A stretch of DNA of 64,000 nucleotides from Gammaproteobacteria bacterium. GTDB lineage: Bacteria > Pseudomonadota > Gammaproteobacteria > Pseudomonadales > Cellvibrionaceae. Every line of letters begins with the position of its first letter. Within the stretch, counting starts at the first letter, position 1. Under the pieces are notes generated by a model. That model had not been told where the DNA came from, did not search any database, and worked only from the letters and a program-made list of their open reading frames with translations. A program made the position numbers and the translations under genes. This document shows, in pieces, positions 16,065 through 25,844 of the stretch. The stretch is from assembly GCA_004173475.1 (NCBI GenBank), contig SEBU01000002.1, positions 310,001 to 374,000 on the forward strand, read 5' to 3'.

Positions 16065-16199
16065 CTTAAGGCGTAAGGTAACTAAGAAAACTTAAGGCAA
16101 TATTAAATAAAAGGAGGAGGATGCGTAGCAACTACACGTGTTTGACGATAAAAAACACATGACTCTATATCATGCACGTCAAGGCAACTGAACGTTGCC
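16065..16199 (-). promoter_or_regulatory. Putative regulatory region of the hemolysin-family operon
   Basis: On the + strand four TAAG elements cluster at 16065-16096 (CTTAAG, CGTAAG, ACTAAG, CTTAAG, starts 7-10 bases apart), so the coding strand shows direct CTTA repeats of the kind bound by PmrA/QseB-like regulators. Farther upstream, 16183-16199 is a perfect inverted repeat GGCAAC-TGAAC-GTTGCC, next to a TTGACG that could be a -35 element. I see no convincing -10. Function is inferred. Confidence 0.35.
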
Positions 16200-16219
16200 C
16201 TGATGAGAGAGAAATTACA

Positions 16220-16585
16220 TTAATGATTTGCCGCTTTGGCAAGCAATCTGTTATCAGGCATAGAAGATTGTGGGTATTTCAAAATGTCCATGAATGCGGT
16301 GGCGTCTGAATCTTTAGCAAAATCTACTTCTGCGCCGAAGCCTTTTTCCTCTTTATGAATAACGATTGCTTGCATTTCAATGCGTTGTAATTTGGTAAAA
16401 GGATTTTTATTCAATAGGACTTCCAATCGCACTTGATGCTCGCAATCAATGTCAACAAAATCTGTTTCGACAAACACGCCGCATTGACTTCCATTTTTAA
16501 TTCTTCCTATGGCGACGGGATGATTATGTCTGCATATCAAGATTTTTAATTCACTAGGGTTTCGCTCCGTACATCTATGTTCCAT
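16220..16585 (-). CDS. PilZ-domain protein (c-di-GMP receptor)
   Basis: 121 residues. Both c-di-GMP contact motifs of PilZ are present: RxxxR as R4-CTE-R8, and [DN]xSxxG as N31-GSQC-G36. The rest is the expected beta-barrel. A single-domain PilZ protein typically relays c-di-GMP to motility, exopolysaccharide or secretion machinery; no partner gene is adjacent. AAGGGGG precedes the ATG. It lies between malQ and the hemolysin-family operon, on the same strand and probably with its own promoter. A GGDEF protein with an intact inhibitory site is encoded near 60 kb, but linkage between the two is not implied. Confidence 0.8.
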   Translation of the reverse strand: MEHRCTERNPSELKILICRHNHPVAIGRIKNGSQCGVFVETDFVDIDCEHQVRLEVLLNKNPFTKLQRIEMQAIVIHKEEKGFGAEVDFAKDSDATAFMDILKYPQSSMPDNRLLAKAANH

Positions 16586-16674
16586 AGTGACCCCCTTACA
16601 GGTGTGATGTGGGATTTATACGAGATCTTTTTTTGAAGACTTAATGTTCTCGTGTAACTATCAAACCCAAGCTT

Positions 16675-18225
16675 TTAATTTTCCGAAGATTTATGACCTA
16701 AACGATCATAACGGGTGAGCTTTGTTTTAATAGTTTCATTCAAGCCTTCCGGAAATTGGGACCAGTTAAATTGCCAAGTCCAATTAATTCCCGTGGTGCC
16801 TGGCATATTCATCCTATGCTCGCCATTGAGCGCTAAAAAATCCTGTAAAGGAATCATAGCCAAAGGTGCGACGGATGCCAGTGCAGATTCAATTAATAAC
16901 CAATTAATTTTTTGTTCACTGGCGTATAAATAATTGCGGACCTTTTTTTTCTGCTCTTGATTGAGAGACTCATACCATCCAACCGTCGTGTCATTATCAT
17001 GAGTGCCTGTGTAGACCACATCACTTAAGGAATGCATATGCGGTAAATGCGGGTTCTTACTATTTCCATCAAACGCAAATTGCAGCACTAACATACCAGG
17101 CAAATTAAATTTATGACGCAAAGCTTCAACTTCCGGCGTAATTAAACCGAGGTTTTCAGCAACTAAAGGTAAGCCGGGAAAAGCCTCGAAGCAGGCTGCC
17201 AAAAATGCGTCGCCAGGTGCTTTTACCCATTGCCCTGTACGAGCGTCCAAGCTATTTCCCGGAATCTCCCAAAAAGCTTCAAACCCGCGAAAATGATCAA
17301 TGCGAATTAAATCGAATTGATTTAATTGTGTGCGTAACCGATTTATCCACCAGTTAAAACCCGAGGCTTCAATAGCGGGCCAGTTGTAATGGGGGTTACC
17401 CCAATGCTGCCCTGTTTCTGAAAAATAATCTGGTGGAACGCCTGCAACAGTTAACGCATTTCCATTCTCGTCGAGGTTAAAAAACTCCTGCGAGGCCCAC
17501 ACATCTGCGCTGTCATGAGCAACAAAAATAGGCATATCACCGAACAAAAAAATGTTTCGTTCTCTAGCGTAATCGCGTAATGCTTTCCACTGCTCTGCAA
17601 AAGCAAATTGTTCAAATATATGCAAAGAAATATCTGTTGCTAAAAACTCACGGTACTCATCAATGGGATCTGCTAATCGTTTTTTTAAACCCGCTGGCCA
17701 TTGCGTCCAGGATTTGTGTTCAAAGTGTTTGCGCAACGCCATAAATAATGCGAAGTCGTCTAACCAATAACTATTGTCGTTACAGAACTTATTTAATAAT
17801 TCTGCCAGAAGAGAATCGTGTTGAACGCGCCTATAAAATTGATCCGCACATTCCATGCGAATAGCTTGCAATATATTTTTGCTAGGCTCTAAATTAATCC
17901 ATTCATTGTTAGCCTCGACCCAGCCGCGATGAACCAACCAATCAATACTAATTAATTCGGGGTTACCTGCGTGAGCAGAAACAGATTGGTAAGGAGATAA
18001 ATCGGCGTGCGTTGGTGTGGTGGGAAGCATTTGCCAAACACTAATGCCAGCTTGCGCTAAAAAGTCCACGAATAAATAGGCATCCTTTCCCAAAGTACCG
18101 TGCATTTGTGGACATGGAGTCTCATGAAAAAATGAGTGCTCGTTAGGTAGAGAGGTGGGGTGCAACAGCACACCTGCACGGCGGTTTAGGAAGAGAGATG
18201 AAACATGTGACGCGTGGTGTGGCAT
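16675..18225 (-). CDS. malQ: 4-alpha-glucanotransferase (amylomaltase)
   Basis: 516 residues, GH77. It transfers maltooligosaccharide segments between alpha-1,4-glucans. Seen: RAGVLLHPTSLP at the N-terminus, FGDMPIFVAHDSADVW, RIDHFRGFEAFWEIP (nucleophile Asp), VAENLGLITPEV (acid/base Glu) and YTGTHDNDTTVGWY (third carboxylate). All three catalytic carboxylate regions are intact. It is the downstream-most gene of the glgC-GH57-malQ unit, 87 bases after the GH57 gene, and would recycle linear glucans from glycogen breakdown. Confidence 0.95.
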   Translation of the reverse strand: MPHHASHVSSLFLNRRAGVLLHPTSLPNEHSFFHETPCPQMHGTLGKDAYLFVDFLAQAGISVWQMLPTTPTHADLSPYQSVSAHAGNPELISIDWLVHRGWVEANNEWINLEPSKNILQAIRMECADQFYRRVQHDSLLAELLNKFCNDNSYWLDDFALFMALRKHFEHKSWTQWPAGLKKRLADPIDEYREFLATDISLHIFEQFAFAEQWKALRDYARERNIFLFGDMPIFVAHDSADVWASQEFFNLDENGNALTVAGVPPDYFSETGQHWGNPHYNWPAIEASGFNWWINRLRTQLNQFDLIRIDHFRGFEAFWEIPGNSLDARTGQWVKAPGDAFLAACFEAFPGLPLVAENLGLITPEVEALRHKFNLPGMLVLQFAFDGNSKNPHLPHMHSLSDVVYTGTHDNDTTVGWYESLNQEQKKKVRNYLYASEQKINWLLIESALASVAPLAMIPLQDFLALNGEHRMNMPGTTGINWTWQFNWSQFPEGLNETIKTKLTRYDRLGHKSSEN

Positions 18226-18312
18226 TAACCTATCCTTCTTCTATTCGTTCAAAATTTAAAAAATTTATTGCGTGTTAACCCCATAGATGTTGCCTGATTT
18301 TATAACCGGTTG

Positions 18313-20040
18313 CTACTGTTCATGACCTTGACGCATAACTCCGCCCGTTGCAGGATTACCACCACCAACACTGAGGACGAGATTTAAATAATCGGGTTCA
18401 GGAACTTTAATTAGGTGATATAAGTTTTTTAAGTGCTGACGATATAAATATTCAAAATCGCTTACGCTTTGTGCAGGGTTGTATCCACCGAACCACCAGA
18501 ACCAATCTGACCCTTCACAAAGTGCCAATTGTTTTTCAATTTGCGCCACGTCATTTTTTGAAAATTTAGTAGTCGCTAATGCATGATCTGTTGCGAGTTT
18601 GGCTTCACATAACATATCCCAACCGCGATTTTTATCTTTGTCACCAATCCAGGTAGAAAAATTACCATAAACCCAACTGCCCGCCACGACGTGCGGCATA
18701 ACCAAGGGTTCAGGATTTTGGTTGTCGAGCAAGTCACTGTAAGTCGTTAATTCAAGTTGCGGATGTTCACCAATACGACGATACAACTGCTCTAAAAAGT
18801 AGTAAGCGTTTTCAGGGAAATATTCCCACGCATTTTCACCATCCATGATGACAGATATAACGGAATTTTTTTGATTATCACACGCGTTAGCAATATTTTC
18901 TAAATGATGAATAAAATCGCCGACAGCGTCGTCCGAATGCCAGGTCGCGTATTTAAAACCAATTAAATCAGACAGGCCGTCATCCCTGAAAAAACAATTG
19001 ATTTTATGATCAGCAAAATTGTAAGGGCGATGCAAGCAGGCCTTACGCTCTGCTAAATCATCTGCAATAGCTTTATTATCGGCATGACGCAAACTGTTGT
19101 GCAGAACCGAATCACCCGTGGCTGCCCATTCAAAACCGGCCTCATGAAATAATTTCAAACTGTCGTCACTTACGCTACCTTCTGATGGCCAAATTCCACG
19201 CGGCTTGTGGCCAAAATGTTGCTCAAAGGTTTTTATACCTTGCGCAAGGTGCCATTTAGATCGTGCTTCACCGCCGGCATAATTGGTGGCTATCGGTAAG
19301 GTGACCTCTGGCCAGGCCTGACGTGCGGAATTAATGTCCAGCAATAGCGGAACGATGGGGTGCGCATAGGGGCTCATACACAATTCAATTTGCCCCGTTT
19401 CGTAGAGCGCTTTGTAACGTGGCGCTATCGAACCAATTTCTTCACCAATTAATTTAACTAACTCGAGTCGATCCTCCCAACTAAAACCTCGGCCTTTATT
19501 TTGCCAGGCCTGTACGCGGTAATCGCTTCTGCGTAACGTCTCTGACATCCAACTCAGGTGATACCAAAAACCAAGATCAATTAAAAATTGTTCATTGAGG
19601 TATTTCGCGATGCTCGACGTTTCCGATAAACCGTCGGCGATGTCGGCCAACTCTTGATAGATAGGAAAGCGTTCAATCATTCGCTGGCGATTTGCACGCA
19701 AATATTTTTTTGCGAGTGATATAAATTCGACACTGCCGGCAGAGGGTAATTTTTCTTCAACCAGCGAAGCCAACACGGAATCTTTTATGATTTCTTTTTT
19801 GGAAATATAATTCGCAATCTGCTGCGCATAATCGTCCAGTTGTTCAAGCAGAATTGGGGCAAAGTTAAAAACAGCTCGAGCCTTAGGTTGCGCTTCCAAA
19901 TGCGCAACCATATCCACATAATCTTTTAACGCGTGAAGATAAGTCCAGGGGAAATAATATTCCCCTGTCATTATGTTGCGATAATCTGGCTGATGCATAT
20001 GCCATAGAAAAACGACTTTCATTTTGCCATTAAAAGGCAT
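18313..20040 (-). CDS. Glycoside hydrolase family 57 alpha-glucan enzyme
   Basis: 575 residues. GH57 motifs: [10 protein letters not shown] at the N-terminus, a central [12 protein letters not shown] (likely nucleophile Glu), and [14 protein letters not shown] (likely acid region). GH57 includes alpha-amylases, 4-alpha-glucanotransferases and branching enzymes; the specific activity is not readable. The ATG at 20040 (GAGG 9 bases upstream) overlaps the glgC stop by 11 bases, so translation is coupled and a glycogen role is very likely. An internal ATG at 20022 is possible but lacks a ribosome-binding site. Confidence 0.9.
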   Translation of the reverse strand: MPFNGKMKVVFLWHMHQPDYRNIMTGEYYFPWTYLHALKDYVDMVAHLEAQPKARAVFNFAPILLEQLDDYAQQIANYISKKEIIKDSVLASLVEEKLPSAGSVEFISLAKKYLRANRQRMIERFPIYQELADIADGLSETSSIAKYLNEQFLIDLGFWYHLSWMSETLRRSDYRVQAWQNKGRGFSWEDRLELVKLIGEEIGSIAPRYKALYETGQIELCMSPYAHPIVPLLLDINSARQAWPEVTLPIATNYAGGEARSKWHLAQGIKTFEQHFGHKPRGIWPSEGSVSDDSLKLFHEAGFEWAATGDSVLHNSLRHADNKAIADDLAERKACLHRPYNFADHKINCFFRDDGLSDLIGFKYATWHSDDAVGDFIHHLENIANACDNQKNSVISVIMDGENAWEYFPENAYYFLEQLYRRIGEHPQLELTTYSDLLDNQNPEPLVMPHVVAGSWVYGNFSTWIGDKDKNRGWDMLCEAKLATDHALATTKFSKNDVAQIEKQLALCEGSDWFWWFGGYNPAQSVSDFEYLYRQHLKNLYHLIKVPEPDYLNLVLSVGGGNPATGGVMRQGHEQ

Positions 20041-21301
20041 GCGGATTATCCTCGTTCAACATTTCCGGTGTTACTAATACAACGCCCTTAGGAGAAACAA
20101 AAAAGCGTTTACGATCTGCCTCTTCGTCATAACCTATAACCGTGCCCTCGGGGATTTTGCAGCGGCGGTCAATAAGTGCCTTACGTATTTTACAATTGCG
20201 ACCGACTTCGACGCTGGGGAAAAGAACCGAGTCTTCGATTTCACAATAGGAATGAACGCGAACGCGTGGAAATAATAACGAGTGTTTAACAATCGAGCCG
20301 GAAACGATACAACCACCGGCGATTAAAGAATCAACCGCGTAACCGCGACGACCTTCGTCATCGAACACGAATTTTGCAGGGGCGACTTGTTCCTGATGCG
20401 TCCAAATCGGCCACTCGGCATCATATAAATCCAACTCGGGAATTACGGCAGTTAATTCAAGGTTCGCTTCCCATAGCGCATCTACAGTTCCAACATCGCG
20501 CCAATAGCCGTCACCGCCGCTAATAGGATCGCGAAATGGAAACGCATTGACGCGATGATTTTTAATCATTTCCGGAATGATATTTTTACCAAAATCATGT
20601 TCGGAATCCGGATTTTTTTGATCTTTTAATAGTTCGCTGAATAATACTTTGGTACTGAAAACGTAGATGCCCATAGATGCCAGAGCCTTATCAGTTTTCC
20701 CTGGAGTCGGCTCGGGGTTCGCAGGTTTTTCAATGAAGCGAATAACACGGTTGTCTTTATCGATGTCCATCAAACCAAACGAGCTGGCGATTTCTAACGG
20801 AACTTCTATACAACCTACGGTAACGTCTGCGCCACGTTCTACGTGAGCAGCGATCATGGTACCGTAATCCATTTTATAAATATGATCACCGGCCAGAATC
20901 AAAACGTATTCTGGATTGTGACGACGAATAATATCGAGATTTTGCAGCACAGCATCCGCAGTGCCCACATACCAAGATTCATCCAAACGTTGTTGTGCAG
21001 GAAGCAACTCAACAAACTCACCTAACTCTCCACCAAGAAACCCCCAACCGCGCTGAATGTGGCGATCAAGTGAATGGGATTTATATTGGGTTAATACGCT
21101 GATACGACGAATACCGGAGTTCACGCAATTTGATAGAGGGAAATCTATAATGCGAAATTTTCCGCCAAAATGCACTGCCGGTTTGGCTCGCCAATTTGTT
21201 AATTGGTGAAGGCGTGACCCGCGTCCTCCAGCAAGAATTACAGCAAGGGTTTTCTGTGTCAGGCGGCTTACAAAGCGACCAGAAGTCTGGTTTAGGCTCA
21301 T
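20030..21301 (-). CDS. glgC: Glucose-1-phosphate adenylyltransferase
   Basis: 423 residues, close to E. coli GlgC. It makes ADP-glucose from glucose-1-phosphate and ATP, the committed glycogen step. Seen: [16 protein letters not shown] nucleotide-binding loop, [22 protein letters not shown], the YVGTADAV segment, and a C-terminal left-handed helix region of hexapeptide-type repeats ([27 protein letters not shown]). ATG 21301 has AAGGAG 5 bases upstream and gives the family N-terminus; longer in-frame starts are spurious. It is divergent from glgB across a 413-base control region. Confidence 0.97.
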   Translation of the reverse strand: MSLNQTSGRFVSRLTQKTLAVILAGGRGSRLHQLTNWRAKPAVHFGGKFRIIDFPLSNCVNSGIRRISVLTQYKSHSLDRHIQRGWGFLGGELGEFVELLPAQQRLDESWYVGTADAVLQNLDIIRRHNPEYVLILAGDHIYKMDYGTMIAAHVERGADVTVGCIEVPLEIASSFGLMDIDKDNRVIRFIEKPANPEPTPGKTDKALASMGIYVFSTKVLFSELLKDQKNPDSEHDFGKNIIPEMIKNHRVNAFPFRDPISGGDGYWRDVGTVDALWEANLELTAVIPELDLYDAEWPIWTHQEQVAPAKFVFDDEGRRGYAVDSLIAGGCIVSGSIVKHSLLFPRVRVHSYCEIEDSVLFPSVEVGRNCKIRKALIDRRCKIPEGTVIGYDEEADRKRFFVSPKGVVLVTPEMLNEDNPHAF

Positions 21302-21714
21302 TAAAACTCCTTTCTTCTTATTTAACGGATGAGGGACAAAAGAATAAATATTTTCTCTTTTCTTTGAAAAGAGCAATATCGATGCCAAGAGAAAAACTTA
21401 TGTGGATTTCGAGTTCAGAATGCAATTAAAGTTGCCTTAACAAAGCAATACAAGTGTAGACTCAATGCTGGCATCAAATCTGCAATTATTTCATTTGGAA
21501 GAAAAATTTTTTACACTCGCTTGTGTAATAGCATTGCAGTAGTTTATCCGTAACTTATTACGCTTTGGTGTAATAGCAGTGCTGCAGACCGGAGTAAATC
21601 TAAATACAAAGCTCACGTCTATAAACTTACACGCCACTTTTTACGGCATTATTAAAAACCCGAAATTCAGTCATTTTTTGACCAAAAATTTCCATTGTGA
21701 ACAGGATATTTTTC
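21302..21714. promoter_or_regulatory. Divergent glgC / glgB control region with a direct repeat
   Basis: 413 bases between the glgC and glgB starts. A direct repeat stands out: GTGTAATAGCATTGCAG at 21523-21539 and GTGTAATAGCAGTGCTGCAG starting at 21569, 46 bases apart, close to a whole number of helical turns. This could be a regulator-binding pair for coordinated glycogen-gene control. I see no gene in the region; the frames across it lack ribosome-binding sites. Confidence 0.45.
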
Positions 21715-23937
21715 ATGCTCAGTGCCAAGCTAGCACAAGGTTTATCCAACGATCTTCTCCGAATTATTGCTGCTACCCATCACGACCCTTTCGAAGTTCT
21801 CGGCAAACATCTCCTCGCTGTTCCTACATCGACTGCCGATACCTGTGTTCGTGTTTTTATACCAGGCGCATCCAATGTCTCGCTTCACACCAATAACGCG
21901 GTAGTTGCTGCCAATCGAATTGAAGGTACGGATTTTTTTGAGTGGTATGGCCCAAGTGCCCAAGTGTCGACGCATTATCAAGTTGAATGGACAGATCGCC
22001 ACAATCGCCAACACAAAGAATTTGATCCTTATTGTTTTGCACCACAAGTGGGCGAACTGGACATACATTTGTTCGGGGAGGGGCAACATTGGGAAATATT
22101 TCGTGTGCTCGGTGCACACCCAAAATCAATAAATGGGATTGAAGGTGTTCTATTTGCAACATGGGCACCAGGCGCGGAACGTATCAGCGTCGTTGGCGAT
22201 TTTAATGATTGGGATGGGCGCCACCATCCTATGCGAGTACGTGGTGCGAGCGGTTTGTGGGAGCTGTTTATTCCGGGAGTGGCGGCGGGCACTAATTACA
22301 AATTCGAAATTCGCAATCGACATAGCCACCAGGTTTTTTTAAAAACAGATCCGTACGGGCAAGCGTTTGAACAAAGACCGAAGACATCCTCCATAGTTGC
22401 CGCACCTAGCGAATACGTTTGGGAAGATTCATCCTGGATGAACGTACGAGCACAATGGGACTGGCAGCGTTCGCCATTTTCCGTTTACGAAGTTCATTTG
22501 GGGTCCTGGCGGCGCGGTGAGGGAAACAGCTTTCTTAACTATCGCGACCTGGCTCATCAATTAGCCGACTACGTAAAATATATGGGTTTTACCCACATCG
22601 AAGTTCTTCCTATCACCGAACATCCGCTAGACGACTCTTGGGGCTATCAAACAACGGGATATTACGCTCCTACTAGCCGCTTTGGCTCGCCGGATGAGTT
22701 TCGTTACTTCGTCGATTATCTTCACCAGAACAATATTGGCATTATTCTCGATTGGGTACCCGCGCACTTCCCCAAAGACGCCCACGCCCTTGCCCGTTTT
22801 GACGGCACCGCGTTGTACGAACATGAAGATCCGCGATTGGGCGAGCATCGGGATTGGGGCACGTTGATCTACAACTACAGCCGCAATGAAGTACGCAATT
22901 TTTTATTGGCTAACGCACTCTTTTGGCTAAAAGAATTTCATATAGACGGTTTGCGCGTTGATGCCGTTGCTTCGATGTTGCATCTGGATTATTCACGTAA
23001 TCACGGCGAGTGGATTCCCAATATTTACGGTGGCAATGAAAACCTGGAAGCCATGGCGTTTTTGGGCCAGCTTAATGTGTTGTGTCACGGACAATGCCCT
23101 GGCGCAATCGTCGTTGCGGAAGAATCAACCGCTTGGCCACAAGTTACTCGCCCTACCTGGGTTGGCGGCCTTGGATTTTCAATGAAATGGAATATGGGTT
23201 GGATGCACGACACGCTCACCTACATAAGCAAAGATCCAATCTTCCGGCAATATCATCACGATCAATTAACCTTCGGCATGATGTACGCGTTTACCGAAAA
23301 TTTTCAGCTGCCGTTCTCACACGACGAAGTGGTGCATGGTAAAGGCAGCATGATTGGAAAAATGCCCGGCGACGATTGGCAAAAATTTGCAAATCTTCGT
23401 TTGCTTTACACCTACCTATACACCTACCCCGGTGCAAAATTACTGTTCATGGGTTGCGAGTTCGGGCAATGGAGTGAATGGGCCCATGCGCGCTCACTGG
23501 ATTGGCATTTGTTGGAATCTGGTGACTATCAGCAAAACAAGCACGTGGGATTGCAAACGCTGGTGCGTGATTTAAATAAACTCTATACCACACTGCCCTC
23601 CTTATATGAGCGTAGCTTTAATCATGATGGTTTTGAATGGGTGGACTGCCATGATTCAACGCAATCGGTTATTAGTTATCTGCGTAAAAGTAGTCAGGGC
23701 TTCACTTTAGTTGTTTTAAATTTCACGCCTGCGTTGCGTGAAAACTATCGGCTCGGCGTGCCAGTTGCAGGTATCTATCACGAAATTTTTAATTCTGATT
23801 CTGCATATTATTGTGGCAGCAACAAAGGCAATTCCGAACAAATTCCAACGGAACCTATTAGCTGGATGGGACACGCACAATCCATGCAATTAACACTGCC
23901 GCCGTTGGGGGCGCTCTTATTGAAGTGTGACTACTAG
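21715..23937 (+). CDS. glgB: 1,4-alpha-glucan branching enzyme
   Basis: 740 residues, GH13. N-terminal GlgB-specific domain, then a CBM48 (residues about 110-220, with [20 protein letters not shown]), the catalytic barrel and a C-terminal all-beta domain. Catalytic regions: [24 protein letters not shown] (nucleophile Asp), [10 protein letters not shown] (acid/base Glu) and [12 protein letters not shown] (transition-state Asp). I use ATG 21715 with AGGAT upstream; a GTG at 21697 is in frame but less likely. It introduces alpha-1,6 branches into glycogen and is followed 50 bases later by glgA. Confidence 0.97.
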   Translation: MLSAKLAQGLSNDLLRIIAATHHDPFEVLGKHLLAVPTSTADTCVRVFIPGASNVSLHTNNAVVAANRIEGTDFFEWYGPSAQVSTHYQVEWTDRHNRQHKEFDPYCFAPQVGELDIHLFGEGQHWEIFRVLGAHPKSINGIEGVLFATWAPGAERISVVGDFNDWDGRHHPMRVRGASGLWELFIPGVAAGTNYKFEIRNRHSHQVFLKTDPYGQAFEQRPKTSSIVAAPSEYVWEDSSWMNVRAQWDWQRSPFSVYEVHLGSWRRGEGNSFLNYRDLAHQLADYVKYMGFTHIEVLPITEHPLDDSWGYQTTGYYAPTSRFGSPDEFRYFVDYLHQNNIGIILDWVPAHFPKDAHALARFDGTALYEHEDPRLGEHRDWGTLIYNYSRNEVRNFLLANALFWLKEFHIDGLRVDAVASMLHLDYSRNHGEWIPNIYGGNENLEAMAFLGQLNVLCHGQCPGAIVVAEESTAWPQVTRPTWVGGLGFSMKWNMGWMHDTLTYISKDPIFRQYHHDQLTFGMMYAFTENFQLPFSHDEVVHGKGSMIGKMPGDDWQKFANLRLLYTYLYTYPGAKLLFMGCEFGQWSEWAHARSLDWHLLESGDYQQNKHVGLQTLVRDLNKLYTTLPSLYERSFNHDGFEWVDCHDSTQSVISYLRKSSQGFTLVVLNFTPALRENYRLGVPVAGIYHEIFNSDSAYYCGSNKGNSEQIPTEPISWMGHAQSMQLTLPPLGALLLKCDY

Positions 23938-23987
23938 TAAAAAATTTTTAAACGCTAGTAAGAACGGTTAGACAGGATTTTTTCACC

Positions 23988-25448
23988 ATGCAGAAAATAT
24001 TATTTGCAACGAGCGAAGCCCATCCCTTGATTAAAACAGGCGGGCTAGCAGATGTTGCATCAAGCTTGCCGCGTGCGCTGTTAAAACGTGGACACGATGT
24101 AAAAATTTTACTACCTGCCTACGCTAGTGTATTAGCGAAAGCTAAATCTGCAGGTCTTAAAAAAGTTGCTGAGCTTGTGATTAATGAGCAACCGATAAAA
24201 CTTTGGCAAACGCGTTTACCAGGGTCACTCGTTAAAGTTTTATTGGTGGATATCCCGCCATTTTCTGAGCGCGAAGGCAACCCTTATTGTGGACCCGACG
24301 GCAACGACTGGAGTGATAACCATTGGCGTTTTTTTATATTCGCAAAAATTGGCGAAGCTATAGCATTGAATAAAGCAGGTTTGGATTGGCAACCGGATAT
24401 TGTCCATTGCAATGATTGGCAAACCGGCCTGATCCCTGCTCTGCTTTCACCAGCAGAAAAACGACCTGCCGCCGTTTTTACAATTCATAATTTAGCTTAT
24501 CGTGGTTTATTTTCTTACAATATTTTTACGGAATTAAATTTACCCGATTACCTTTGGCATCACGAACGCCTTGAATTTTACGGGCAACTGTCATTTATAA
24601 AAGGCGGGCTTGCGTTTGCAGATGCCATTACGACCGTTAGCCAAAGCTACGCGCAAGAAATTCAAACCATGGAATTTGGTTGCGGTTTGGATGGTCTTTT
24701 ACGTGCGCGCAGTAAAGATTTAACCGGCGTATTAAATGGTATAGATACGGAAGAATGGAATCCTGGTTCTGACAAACTTATCTCCCACAATTACCACCGC
24801 CGCACCATAAATCAAAAAGTTAATAACAAGACTGCTTTACAAGCGCAATTGGGTTTACCCATGGATAAGTCGATTCCCATGCTCGGTTTTATAGGTAGGT
24901 TGGTTGAGCAGAAAGGCGTGGATTTAATTTTAAATCAAATGAATGAATTATTAGCGCTTGAATGTCAATTCGTTGTCTTGGGAAGTGGTTTTGCAAGCTA
25001 CGAGCAAGCCTTAAAAAATATTGCTGAGCAGCACCCTGATAAAGTATCCGTCACCATCGGCTACAACGAAGGTTTTGCTCATCAAATTGAGGCCAGTGCA
25101 GATCTGTTTTTGATGCCGTCTTTATTTGAGCCTTGCGGTTTAAATCAAATGTACAGCTTGCGCTACGGCACCATACCTATCGTAAATGCCGTAGGTGGTT
25201 TGCGCGATACTGTGGTTGAAAAAGAGCTCGATGAAATTGGAACTGAAGGTAACGGCTTCGTATTTCATCTACCTACGGCTGAAGACTTGCACGCAACCAT
25301 TAAACGCGCCCTGTTGTGCTACCAGCAACCAAACCTTTGGAAAAAACTGCAACAAAATGGCATGAGTCAGGATTTTTCGTGGGAAAAAAGCGCCGAGCGG
25401 TACGAAGAGATTTATGCAGGAGTTTTAAATAAGGTCACGCAGCACTAA
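23988..25448 (+). CDS. glgA: Glycogen synthase (ADP-glucose)
   Basis: 486 residues, GT5. The N-terminal ADP-glucose site KTGGLADV (K16) is present, as are VHCNDWQTGL, the C-terminal phosphate-binding FIGRLVEQKGVDL, and the E-x7-E region LMPSLFEPCGLNQMYSLRYG. It elongates alpha-1,4-glucan from ADP-glucose made by GlgC. GACAGGA lies about 7-13 bases before the ATG. It is co-oriented with glgB and convergent with the small gene at 25760. Glycogen phosphorylase (glgP) and debranching enzyme (glgX) are not in this window. Confidence 0.97.
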   Translation: MQKILFATSEAHPLIKTGGLADVASSLPRALLKRGHDVKILLPAYASVLAKAKSAGLKKVAELVINEQPIKLWQTRLPGSLVKVLLVDIPPFSEREGNPYCGPDGNDWSDNHWRFFIFAKIGEAIALNKAGLDWQPDIVHCNDWQTGLIPALLSPAEKRPAAVFTIHNLAYRGLFSYNIFTELNLPDYLWHHERLEFYGQLSFIKGGLAFADAITTVSQSYAQEIQTMEFGCGLDGLLRARSKDLTGVLNGIDTEEWNPGSDKLISHNYHRRTINQKVNNKTALQAQLGLPMDKSIPMLGFIGRLVEQKGVDLILNQMNELLALECQFVVLGSGFASYEQALKNIAEQHPDKVSVTIGYNEGFAHQIEASADLFLMPSLFEPCGLNQMYSLRYGTIPIVNAVGGLRDTVVEKELDEIGTEGNGFVFHLPTAEDLHATIKRALLCYQQPNLWKKLQQNGMSQDFSWEKSAERYEEIYAGVLNKVTQH

Positions 25449-25465
25449 CATACTTTTATGGATAT

Positions 25466-25495
25466 CGAGTTCATGTGAGCAATTGTATGAACTCG
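25466..25495. terminator. Inverted repeat between convergent genes
   Basis: A perfect 9-bp inverted repeat (CGAGTTCAT / ATGAACTCG) with a 12-base loop fills the 48-base gap between glgA and the convergent 25497-25760 gene. No strong T-tract follows on either side, so a bidirectional terminator is possible but not certain. Confidence 0.45.
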
Positions 25496-25496
25496 C

Positions 25497-25760
25497 TTAA
25501 TGCAACAAATGATGAACTATGTCACTTTCTTCCTGAGTTATTTCTTCGCTATTCTGCTCGGCCAATTCATTCGCAGCATCCATACCGGCTTCAATCATTA
25601 CTTTCGCAACTTCAAAGCGAGCATCACCTAAAAAGGCAATGGACTCTTCGGAGAATTTAAGGGTCACCAAGGGCTCGCTATTGTGATTGTCGCTATCGCT
25701 GCGTTTGAGCACAATTTCACCTGAGGGCAGCTCTACAATTTCGTACACAGAGGATGTCAT
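25497..25760 (-). CDS. Small conserved-looking hypothetical protein
   Basis: 87 residues, acidic, starting MTSSVYEIVELPSGEIVLKR. It has a short beta-rich N-terminal part (LVTLKFSEES), then helix (FEVAKVMIEAGMDAANELAEQ) and an acidic tail ending in HHLLH. ATG 25760 has GGAG 5 bases upstream. Similar short proteins are found in Pseudomonas relatives from memory, without known function. It lies 84 bases downstream of pilU on the same strand, but nothing ties it to pili. Confidence 0.65.
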   Translation of the reverse strand: MTSSVYEIVELPSGEIVLKRSDSDNHNSEPLVTLKFSEESIAFLGDARFEVAKVMIEAGMDAANELAEQNSEEITQEESDIVHHLLH

Positions 25761-25844
25761 ATCCACTCCAGTCTAAAAGAGGCGGCATTCTAGCAGAAGA
25801 TTATTCCTGTTGTTCAAATCGATTAGAGAGGATTAGACACGAGA

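Noticed and set aside
21742-23575. Multiple frames on both strands inside glgB
   Set aside because: Shadows of a fully intact glgB coding frame.
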